Origin: an uncultured bacterium
GTDB taxonomy: Bacteria > Bipolaricaulota > Bipolaricaulia > UBA7950 > UBA9294
Reading direction: 5' to 3'
Assembly: GCA_903859225.1 (NCBI GenBank)
Contig: CAIOLV010000053.1
Coordinates: 1 to 6,162, forward strand
DNA length: 6,162 nt
Each line of letters starts with the position of its first letter. Position 1 is the stretch's first letter. Below are positions 1 to 5,549 of the stretch, in pieces. The notes under the pieces are model-generated. The model made no database searches. It was given only the letters and a program-made list of their open reading frames with translations, and was not told the DNA's origin. Position numbers and translations under genes: made by a program.

Positions 1-366
1 CCCGACATGATGCCGGTCGTTGGGAAGCTCGGGAAGGTCCTCGGTCCACGGGGACTGATGCCGAGCCCCAAGACGGGGACGGTCACCAAGGACATCGGTC
101 AGGTGATCGGCGAGCTGAAGAAGGGAATGGTCGAGTTCCGTACGGACCGGCAGGGCGTTGTCCATACCGTGTTCGGTCGGGCCTCGTTTGACGAGATCGC
201 GTTGAGGGAAAACCTGCGCGCGCTCATTCGCAGTGTGGCCGAGAAGAAACCTGAGGAGGGCGTCAAAGGGCGCTACATCCGAAAGGTGTCGATCGCGTCC
301 ACGATGGGGCCGGGAATTCCGCTCGATTTGAACGAAGTGACCGCGCTTGCGGAAGCCGAGACCTAG
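1..366 (+). CDS. rplA: 50S ribosomal protein L1, C-terminal part (5' end outside window)
   Basis: Partial gene; the reading frame is open from the first base, so the true start lies upstream. The visible 121 residues match the second half of bacterial L1: the GKVLGPRGLMPSPKTGTVT stretch closing the middle domain, then the returning C-terminal strand and helix region with ENLRALI, GRYIRKVSIASTMGPG and a short tail. In the family, L1 binds 23S rRNA at the mobile L1 stalk near the E site and helps release tRNA; it also often represses its own operon by binding mRNA. The ATG at position 7 is an internal methionine, not a start. The stop (TAG at 364-366) is followed 9 bp later by rplJ, whose ribosome binding site begins on the last base of this stop codon, so the two genes are probably translationally coupled. 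rplK would be expected just upstream. Identification is secure. Confidence 0.97.
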   Translation, partial: PDMMPVVGKLGKVLGPRGLMPSPKTGTVTKDIGQVIGELKKGMVEFRTDRQGVVHTVFGRASFDEIALRENLRALIRSVAEKKPEEGVKGRYIRKVSIASTMGPGIPLDLNEVTALAEAET

Positions 367-371
367 GAGGG
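366..371 (+). promoter_or_regulatory. Ribosome binding site of rplJ overlapping the rplA stop codon
   Basis: GGAGGG lies 4 bases before the ATG at 376, and its first G is the last base of the rplA TAG stop. It is a strong Shine-Dalgarno match that fixes the rplJ start. Because ribosomes finishing rplA sit on it, coupled translation of L1 and L10 is likely. Confidence 0.8.
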
Positions 372-375
372 CGAG

Positions 376-912
376 ATGCCGACCCAAGCAAAGACCGAGG
401 AAGTCGCTCGCCTGACCGAGAAGTTCGCCAAAGCGGCCTCAGTGGTTCTGGCCGACTACCGCGGACTGTCGGCGAACGAGATGGTCGAGCTTCGTGAGAA
501 GTTCACCAAGCAGGGATTGGACTACCGTGTCGTCAAGGACACGTTGGCCCGGATCGCCGCGCGCGAGGCGGGTATAGAGGGGCTCTCCGAGCTCTTCTCC
601 GGCCCGATCGGGGTGGCCTTCGGGTACGACGACCCGGCGGCCGCGTTCAAGCTGAGCGAGGAATGTCGGAAGACCTACGCGCCGAAGTACACCCTGAAGG
701 GCGGCGTGTTCGAAGGAGCGCTCGTCAAGGAGAGCGAGGTCGCGAAGTACGCGAACCTGCCGTCCCGTCAGGAACTCCTGGCGAAGTTGGCGATGCTCCT
801 GGCAAGCCCGATGCGGTCCCTCGCCGTGGTGCTTGACGCGAAGATCCGTCAGCTCGCGGTGGTCCTGAACGAAGTCAAAGCGCAGCGCGCAGATGTGAAA
901 GAGGAGGCATAA
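376..912 (+). CDS. rplJ: 50S ribosomal protein L10 (stalk base)
   Basis: L10 anchors the flexible ribosomal stalk: its globular N-terminal domain binds 23S rRNA beside L11, and its C-terminal helix carries L12 dimers that recruit translation GTPases. Recognised from the N-terminal pattern VVLADYRGLSANEMVELREK (about residues 23-42), the VVKDTLARIAA helix (53-63) and the FSGPIGVAFGYDDP segment (75-88). It has 178 residues against 165 in E. coli, and the extra length lies at the C-terminus. That region (about 135-170) repeats a leucine-rich unit every 11 residues: LAMLL at 138, LAVVL at 149 and LAVVL at 160, which suggests three L12-dimer sites rather than two. The start at 376 is set by GGAGGG at 366-371. 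It is followed by rplL after only 3 bp. In many bacteria L10 (with L12) represses translation by binding a leader just before rplJ, but there is no space for one here. Confidence 0.97.
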   Translation: MPTQAKTEEVARLTEKFAKAASVVLADYRGLSANEMVELREKFTKQGLDYRVVKDTLARIAAREAGIEGLSELFSGPIGVAFGYDDPAAAFKLSEECRKTYAPKYTLKGGVFEGALVKESEVAKYANLPSRQELLAKLAMLLASPMRSLAVVLDAKIRQLAVVLNEVKAQRADVKEEA

Positions 913-915
913 GCA

Positions 916-1290
916 ATGGCGAACGTGGACATCCTCAAGCAGATTGAGGAAATGTCGGTCAAGGATCTTGCCGATCTGGTCGGGATGATCGAAGAGCGGT
1001 TCGGCGTTTCGGCCGCGATGGTGGCCCCCGTGGCGGTTGCCGCGGCTCCTGGGGCGGACGCGGGCGCGAAGCCTGCGGCCGAAGCCTACAAGGTCATCAT
1101 GAAGTCGGCCGGCCAGAAGAAGATCCAAGTGATCAAGGAGATCAAAGAGATCACAGGCCTGGGTCTCAAGGAAGCCAAGGAGCTTGCCGACAAGATCCCG
1201 GCGGTGATCAAGGAGAACGTCAGCCCGGACGAGGCGGCGAGCATCAAGGAGAAGCTGGAGGCTGCAGGGGCCGAGATCGAGTTGGAGTAG
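916..1290 (+). CDS. rplL: 50S ribosomal protein L7/L12 (stalk)
   Basis: L7/L12 is the multicopy stalk protein that contacts EF-Tu, EF-G, IF2 and release factors. The 124-residue product has the normal three parts. The N-terminal dimerisation helices (about 1-36) contain ILKQIEEMSVKDLADLV. A flexible Ala/Pro/Gly hinge (about 37-57) follows. The factor-binding C-terminal domain (about 58-124) contains VIMKSAGQKKIQVIKEI, the highly conserved TGLGLKEAKEL and the GAEIELE ending. The length is close to the usual 120-130 residues and I see no unusual feature. GGAGG at 903-907, inside the end of rplJ, serves as its ribosome binding site, and only 3 bp separate the rplJ stop from the ATG, so the two are a coupled pair. 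L12 is needed in several copies per ribosome while RpoB is needed far less, which gives the hairpin immediately downstream a plausible purpose. Confidence 0.97.
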   Translation: MANVDILKQIEEMSVKDLADLVGMIEERFGVSAAMVAPVAVAAAPGADAGAKPAAEAYKVIMKSAGQKKIQVIKEIKEITGLGLKEAKELADKIPAVIKENVSPDEAASIKEKLEAAGAEIELE

Positions 1291-1323
1291 GCCTGCACGC
1301 CGGAACATCGGTTCCTGAACCAA

Positions 1324-1365
1324 CCTGCCTTAAGGTGCTCGGCGCCTTAGGGCAGGGCGTTCTTT
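1324..1365 (+). terminator. Terminator-like hairpin in the rplL-rpoB gap, probable attenuator
   Basis: A strong inverted repeat fills most of the 88-bp gap between rplL and rpoB. The left arm CCTGCCTTAAGG (1324-1335) pairs over its full length with the right arm CCTTAGGGCAGG (1345-1356), with one G-U wobble (1330/1350). Two further inner pairs (1336/1344 as G-U, 1337/1343 as G-C) leave a five-base CTCGG loop, so the stem is about 14 bp. It is followed after a few bases by TTCTTT (1360-1365), a weak T-tract. rpoB starts 22 bp beyond the stem and no convincing promoter lies between, so rpoB is presumably transcribed by read-through. E. coli likewise has a partial terminator and an RNase III site in this gap, lowering rpoB expression relative to the ribosomal genes. 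A processing site is the main alternative to attenuation. Confidence 0.6.
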
Positions 1366-1367
1366 GC

Positions 1368-1375
1368 AAGGGGAG
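1368..1375 (+). promoter_or_regulatory. Ribosome binding site of rpoB
   Basis: The purine run AAGGGGAG lies just before the ATG at 1379, with the last GGAG 3 bases from the start codon and AAGGGG 5 bases from it. It decides in favour of ATG 1379 over the in-frame TTG at 1364, which has only the hairpin and its T-rich tail upstream. The site lies outside the hairpin stem, so the hairpin should not mask it. Confidence 0.65.
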
Positions 1376-1378
1376 AAG

Positions 1379-4300
1379 ATGGAGTACCGAGAACGAAGAT
1401 CCTACGGACGGATTCAAGAGATCCTCCGCCCGCCATATCTCCTCGCTGATGTGCGGCGTTCGTTCAGCGAGTTCGTAGAGAAAGGGATTGCGCGCGCTTT
1501 CGCCGACGTGACTCCGATCGAGGGGCATGGCAAGGACGGGCTCGTGATGGAGTTCGTCGACCCCTACCTCGGCGATCCGAGGAATACGGAAGCGGAGTGC
1601 AAGGACAAGGATCTCACGTACTCCCAGCCGCTGCGGGTGACGGTGCGGCTTCTCCAGGAAGGCAAGCTGCTTCAGGAGACCGAGCTCTACATCGGGGATT
1701 TCCCGATGATGACGAACCGCGGTACGTTCATCATCAACGGCTCCGAGAACGCGCTGGTCAACGAACTGACGCGGGCTCCCGGCGTCTACTTCACGCAGGA
1801 GGATGCGAACCAGTACAAGGGGCACATCCTGCCGGAGCTTGGTGCTTGGCTGGAGATCATCCTCGACACGAAGCGTGGCACGCTGCGAGCGAACCTCGAT
1901 CGCAAGGGCAAGGTCGTTGCGACGGTCCTGCTAAAGGCTCTAGGGCTGGACGACGAGCGCATCAGTCGGTTTTTCTCGTTCCCCGTGGCTCCCGCGTCGG
2001 TGGAGAACCTCGAACCGTACGTCGGCTATCGGGTGGCCATGGAGGTCTCCGGCAAGGACGGGAAGCCGATCCTGGTCGCCGGGGAGACGCTGCAGAAGGC
2101 GAGCCTCGGCGTGCTCGAGAAGGCTGGCGTCCGCGAGGTGCACCTCGTGCACCGCTACATCCAGCGCGCACTGGAAGAGGATCAGACGACGAGCCAGGAG
2201 GACGCGCTTCGCAGCGTCTACCGCAAGCTGCGACCGTCGGACCGCTCGTCGCCGGCGCAAATGGGCGAGTACGTCGAGAACCTCTACTTCCACCCGACGA
2301 GCTATCACCTATCGCAGGTCGGCCGGTTCAAGGTGAACCGCAAGCTCGGCATGCAGCTCACGCAGCCGGTGCTCTATCTCGCCGACATCGTGCGGACTCT
2401 GAAGGTGCTCGTCGAGGTGCCGACGCACCCCGAACTGCTAGACGAGAAGGACCACCTGGCGAACAAGCGTGTCCGTCTTCCGGGAGAGCTGGCAGAGAAT
2501 GCCCTGCGTACCGGACTGGTCCGCATGGCGCGGATCGCGCGGGACAAGCTGTCGAAGTACGCGCTCGAGGAGAAAGACACGATCCGGCGCCTCATCTCGA
2601 CTCGCACCGTGCAGGGCTCGATCAACCAGCTATTCTACACGGGGCGATTCTCGCAGTTCCTCGAGCAGACGAACCCGTTGACCGAGCTCACGCACAAGCG
2701 ACGGCTGAACGCGCTGGGCGGCGGGCTCACCAAGCGACGGGCGAAGATCGAGGTCCGCGACGTGCACTCGTCGCACTATGCGCGCATTTGCCCGATCGAG
2801 ACACCGGAAGGCCAGAACATCGGATTGATCACGTCGCTCGCCTGCTACGCGAGCGTGAATGAGTACGGGTTCCTCGTCTCGCCCTATCGAAAGGTGGTCA
2901 AGGGAAAGGTCACGGACCAGATCGACTACCTGATGGCCGACGACGAAGAGCACCTCCTGATTGCGCCGGCGACCGCCGCGGTCGCCTCGAACGGGCGCCT
3001 GCTTGGTGAGCGCGTCGAGGTTCGGACGGGCAGAGAGGACGTGAGGTTGGTCCCGCCAGCGCAGGTAAACTACATCGGTGTCTCTCCCCGAGCCCTCGTG
3101 GGCATCTCGGCCGCGCTGATCCCGTTCCTCGAGCACGACGATTCAAACCGTGCGCTGATGGGCGCGAACATGCAGCGGCAAGCCGTGCCGCTCCTGCGCC
3201 CCGAGGCGCCGTTGGTCGGCACGGGGCTCGAGCGGCAGGCAGCGATGGACTCCGGCATGCTCCTCCTGGCTGAGGAGGACGGCACGGTCGCCGAAGTCGA
3301 CGCCGACCACATCGTGGTGAAGAAGGGAAAGAAGCGGCGCGTCTACCCGCTCGTCAGCTTCGAACGCTCGAACCAGGACACCATCCTCCATCAGAGGCCG
3401 GTGGTTTCGGAGGGCGACGAAGTGACGGAGGGCGACCTCCTAGCAGATGGGCCGTCGAGCGATCTTGGGGAACTCGCGCTCGGGCGCAACTTGCTGGTCG
3501 CGATCATGCCGTTCGAGGGCTACAACTACGAGGACGCCATCGTCGTCAGCGACCGCCTCGTGCGCGAGAACCTTCTCGATTCGATTCACATCGAGGAATT
3601 TGAGGTGAAGGCCGAGGAGACGAAGCTTGGACCAGAGGAGATCACCTCCGATATCCCGAACATCTCCAAGGAGGACCTCAAGAACCTCGACGAGGACGGC
3701 ATCGTTCGCGAGGGCACCGTGGTGCGCACGGGCGACATCCTCGTGGGCAAGATCACGCCGCGAGGCGAGTCGGAGCCGACTCCGGAGGAGAAGATCTTCC
3801 GCTCGATCTTCGGCGAGCGCGCCCGCAATGTTCGCAACACGTCGCTGCGGATGCGGCCGGTTTCCGGCACGGCGAAGGTCATCAAGGTCAAGAAGTTCTC
3901 GCGCGACAACGGCGATGAACTGGACGCCGGCGTCAACGAGCTGGTGAAGGTGTTCGTCGCGCAGCGCAAGGTGCTGTCGATTGGCGACAAGCTCGCTGGC
4001 CGACACGGGAACAAGGGTGTCATCTCGACGGTCCGGTCGATGGCCGAGATGCCGTTCCTCCCGGACGGGACACCGGTGGACGTCGTCCTCAACCCGATGG
4101 GCGTTCCGTCGCGAATGAACCTCGGTCAGATCTTCGAGGCGAATCTTGGCTGGTTGGCGCACTTGCGTCACGAGGTGGTGGCGAGCCCCATCTTCGATGG
4201 CGCACACGAGGACGAGATTCTCGAGGCGCTTCGCAAGGAGCGCGAGAAGGTCGGACTGGCCGACGGCGATGACCATGACGGCAAGGTCACTTTGCGCGAC

Positions 4301-4711
4301 GGGCGAACCGGCGAGGCGTTCGCTCGGCCGATCACGGTCGGCTACATGCTGATCTTGAAGCTGGAGCACATCGCGGACGAGAAGATCCACGCGCGGTCGA
4401 CGGGTCCGTATGCGCTGATCACGCAGCAGCCGCTGGGCGGGAAGGCCCAGTTTGGTGGGCAACGGCTCGGCGAGATGGAAGTGTGGGCACTCGAAGCGTA
4501 CGGAGCGTCGGCGCTCCTGCAGGAGATGCTGACGCTGAAGTCGGACGACACGCGAGGCCGCATCCAGCTGTACAAGGCGATCCTGAAGGGAGAGGAGTTC
4601 CCGAAGCCTGGTCTGCCCGAGTCGTTCAAGGTCCTGTTGCGCGAGCTCCGAAGCCTCGGGCTCTACCCGCGGGTCTACGACCGAAACGACCATGAAGTCG
4701 ACATCCCCTAG
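1379..4711 (+). CDS. rpoB: DNA-directed RNA polymerase subunit beta
   Basis: Beta forms, with beta', the catalytic cleft of RNA polymerase. The 1110-residue product is complete; it is near the Thermus length and lacks the large inserts of E. coli beta (1342). Motifs in order: N-terminal RRSYGRIQEILRPPYLL (7-23); FPMMTNRGTFIINGSENALV (about 113-132); the rifampicin-pocket region (419-451); VRDVHSSHYARICPIETPEG (459-478); the acidic pair E718-D719 in GYNYEDAIVVSDR (E. coli E813/D814); GDKLAGRHGNKGVIS with K871 and K879 (E. coli K1065/K1073); KIHARSTG with H1004; and the beta'-contacting C-terminal part with GGKAQFGGQRLGEMEVWALEAYGA (1020-1043). Catalytic residues are intact, so the enzyme should be active. 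Oddities: several rifampicin-pocket residues differ from consensus (Asn444 at E. coli Ser531), one residue is missing in fork loop 2, and rpoC does not follow. The gene ends inside the next gene, overlapping it by 20 bp. Confidence 0.98.
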   Translation: MEYRERRSYGRIQEILRPPYLLADVRRSFSEFVEKGIARAFADVTPIEGHGKDGLVMEFVDPYLGDPRNTEAECKDKDLTYSQPLRVTVRLLQEGKLLQETELYIGDFPMMTNRGTFIINGSENALVNELTRAPGVYFTQEDANQYKGHILPELGAWLEIILDTKRGTLRANLDRKGKVVATVLLKALGLDDERISRFFSFPVAPASVENLEPYVGYRVAMEVSGKDGKPILVAGETLQKASLGVLEKAGVREVHLVHRYIQRALEEDQTTSQEDALRSVYRKLRPSDRSSPAQMGEYVENLYFHPTSYHLSQVGRFKVNRKLGMQLTQPVLYLADIVRTLKVLVEVPTHPELLDEKDHLANKRVRLPGELAENALRTGLVRMARIARDKLSKYALEEKDTIRRLISTRTVQGSINQLFYTGRFSQFLEQTNPLTELTHKRRLNALGGGLTKRRAKIEVRDVHSSHYARICPIETPEGQNIGLITSLACYASVNEYGFLVSPYRKVVKGKVTDQIDYLMADDEEHLLIAPATAAVASNGRLLGERVEVRTGREDVRLVPPAQVNYIGVSPRALVGISAALIPFLEHDDSNRALMGANMQRQAVPLLRPEAPLVGTGLERQAAMDSGMLLLAEEDGTVAEVDADHIVVKKGKKRRVYPLVSFERSNQDTILHQRPVVSEGDEVTEGDLLADGPSSDLGELALGRNLLVAIMPFEGYNYEDAIVVSDRLVRENLLDSIHIEEFEVKAEETKLGPEEITSDIPNISKEDLKNLDEDGIVREGTVVRTGDILVGKITPRGESEPTPEEKIFRSIFGERARNVRNTSLRMRPVSGTAKVIKVKKFSRDNGDELDAGVNELVKVFVAQRKVLSIGDKLAGRHGNKGVISTVRSMAEMPFLPDGTPVDVVLNPMGVPSRMNLGQIFEANLGWLAHLRHEVVASPIFDGAHEDEILEALRKEREKVGLADGDDHDGKVTLRDGRTGEAFARPITVGYMLILKLEHIADEKIHARSTGPYALITQQPLGGKAQFGGQRLGEMEVWALEAYGASALLQEMLTLKSDDTRGRIQLYKAILKGEEFPKPGLPESFKVLLRELRSLGLYPRVYDRNDHEVDIP

Positions 4712-5144
4712 CGAAGACGGCGAAGAGCGAGCTGCCGGCGCGGTCCTCTTTCGGGAAGAGGCCGGCCGGCGGCTCTATCTTCTCTTGCGCCATGAGCAGG
4801 GGGGGCACTGGGGATTCGCCAAGGGAAGAATCGAGAAGGGCGAGGGTGTCCTCGAAGCGGCAATGCGTGAGATCCGTGAGGAGACCGGAATCGGCGACAT
4901 CGAGCTCGTGGCCGGGCTCTCCGTGACGAGCCGCTATCCGATTCGGCGCGGGGGTCGCGCACTGCTCAAGACTGTGACTTACTACGCGGCCAGAGTCCGG
5001 GGCGACTTGATCCGTTTGTCCAACGAGCACACCGACGGGCGCTGGGTCTCACCTGACGCTGCGACACAACTTCTCACGCACGCCGAGAGCCGCCGCGTTC
5101 TCCTGACCGTGGAGGACGAGCTGTCGCGATCCGTCGGCGGGTAG
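4692..5144 (+). CDS. Nudix hydrolase, probably diadenosine tetraphosphate (Ap4A) hydrolase-like
   Basis: A 150-residue single-domain Nudix protein. The complete Nudix box (GX5EX7REUXEEXGU) occupies residues 45-67, from G45 to I67, with REIREE at 59-64 supplying the metal-binding glutamates (E60, E63, E64). The preceding AAGAVLF (14-20) and HWGFAKGRIEKGE (39-51) and the later LLKTVTYYAARV resemble asymmetrical Ap4A hydrolases, which split Ap4A into ATP and AMP and so limit this stress-linked dinucleotide. Other Nudix substrates such as mRNA 5' triphosphates or damaged nucleotides cannot be excluded. The ATG at 4692 lies 20 bp inside rpoB in another frame. There is no ATG, GTG or TTG between it and the conserved AAGAVLF, so the start is nearly forced. 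No Shine-Dalgarno sequence precedes it, which suggests translation depends on ribosomes finishing rpoB. Family is certain; substrate is inferred. Confidence 0.93.
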   Translation: MKSTSPSEDGEERAAGAVLFREEAGRRLYLLLRHEQGGHWGFAKGRIEKGEGVLEAAMREIREETGIGDIELVAGLSVTSRYPIRRGGRALLKTVTYYAARVRGDLIRLSNEHTDGRWVSPDAATQLLTHAESRRVLLTVEDELSRSVGG

Positions 5145-5156
5145 GACGGAGGAACG

Positions 5157-5549
5157 ATGCACGGGGAACGGGCCGGGGAATTCGCGCAACGGCGCGAGCA
5201 AGGGAACCGCGCGATTCTCGACGAGGGCAACCTGTCCCTGCGGCGGTTCTTCGCCATCGATCACGACGTCTACGTCGACGGTGCCCTGCCGCGGAAAGAC
5301 AAGGAGCTGCAGGGATTGGTCGCCTCGGCCGTCCTGCGCTGCAACGACTGCATCACGTACCACCTCGTGCAGGCGAAGGAGTCCGGCGCGTCGCGCGGAG
5401 AGGTGGTTGAGAGCTTGGCCGTGGCGCTCGTGGTGGGAGGTTCGATCGTGATCCCGCATCTGCGTCACGCGTTCGACGTGCTCGAGGAGTTGTGGGGAGA
5501 ACCCGGCGATGGGGTCTCCGGCAAGGCGAGCGAGAGGGGAAAGGCATGA
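5157..5549 (+). CDS. AhpD-like / carboxymuconolactone decarboxylase family protein with CxxC
   Basis: A 130-residue protein of the AhpD/CMD helical family. The core pattern is E50 ... C62-N-D-C65-x3-H69. This matches the spacing of the catalytic set in mycobacterial AhpD (Glu118, Cys130, Cys133, His137), although the residue equivalent to AhpD His132, between the cysteines, is Asp64 here. Such proteins use the cysteine pair in thiol-disulfide exchange, for example reducing a peroxiredoxin; many have no known substrate. The rest fits the fold: an N-terminal helix region (1-35), the redox helix (46-75), and a glycine-rich third part with VESLAVALVVGGSIVIPHLRHAFDVLEE (84-111). The last 15-20 residues are polar and probably disordered. 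Decarboxylase activity on carboxymuconolactone is unlikely because the cysteine pair marks the redox branch. The start is supported by GGAGG at 5148-5152, 4 bases before the ATG, 12 bp after the Nudix stop. It overlaps kbl by four bases (ATGA). No signal peptide, so cytoplasmic. Confidence 0.88.
   Translation: MHGERAGEFAQRREQGNRAILDEGNLSLRRFFAIDHDVYVDGALPRKDKELQGLVASAVLRCNDCITYHLVQAKESGASRGEVVESLAVALVVGGSIVIPHLRHAFDVLEELWGEPGDGVSGKASERGKA

Noticed and set aside
7..9. ATG at position 7 as the start of rplA
   Set aside because: The L1 frame is open to the window edge and the sequence at this point matches the middle of the protein, so this is an internal codon of a truncated gene.
439..1323. 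294-codon open frame on the - strand opposite rplJ and rplL
   Set aside because: Opposite two certain ribosomal protein genes, with a Leu/Arg/His-rich translation and no family resemblance.
1364..1378. In-frame TTG at 1364 as the rpoB start, adding five residues
   Set aside because: It has only the hairpin and its T-rich tail upstream and no ribosome binding site, whereas ATG 1379 has a purine-rich AAGGGGAG immediately before it and gives a normal beta N-terminus.
1291..1378. A sigma-70 promoter for rpoB in the rplL-rpoB gap
   Set aside because: No pair of -35 and -10 like boxes with normal spacing is visible; most of the gap is taken up by the hairpin.
1597..2862. 421-codon open frame inside rpoB on the + strand
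   Set aside because: Arg/Gly/Ala-rich translation with no recognisable domain, overlapping the full conserved beta frame; a shadow of GC-rich codon use.
3440..4693. Long open frame of 417 codons antisense to the 3' half of rpoB
   Set aside because: It lies wholly opposite strongly conserved rpoB sequence, its translation is low-complexity (rich in Arg, Leu, Val, Asp, His) and resembles no family; this is expected where GC-rich codons leave antisense frames open.
5100..5156. A terminator or promoter between the Nudix and AhpD-like genes
   Set aside because: The gap is 12 bp and holds a ribosome binding site only; no stem followed by a T-run is visible.
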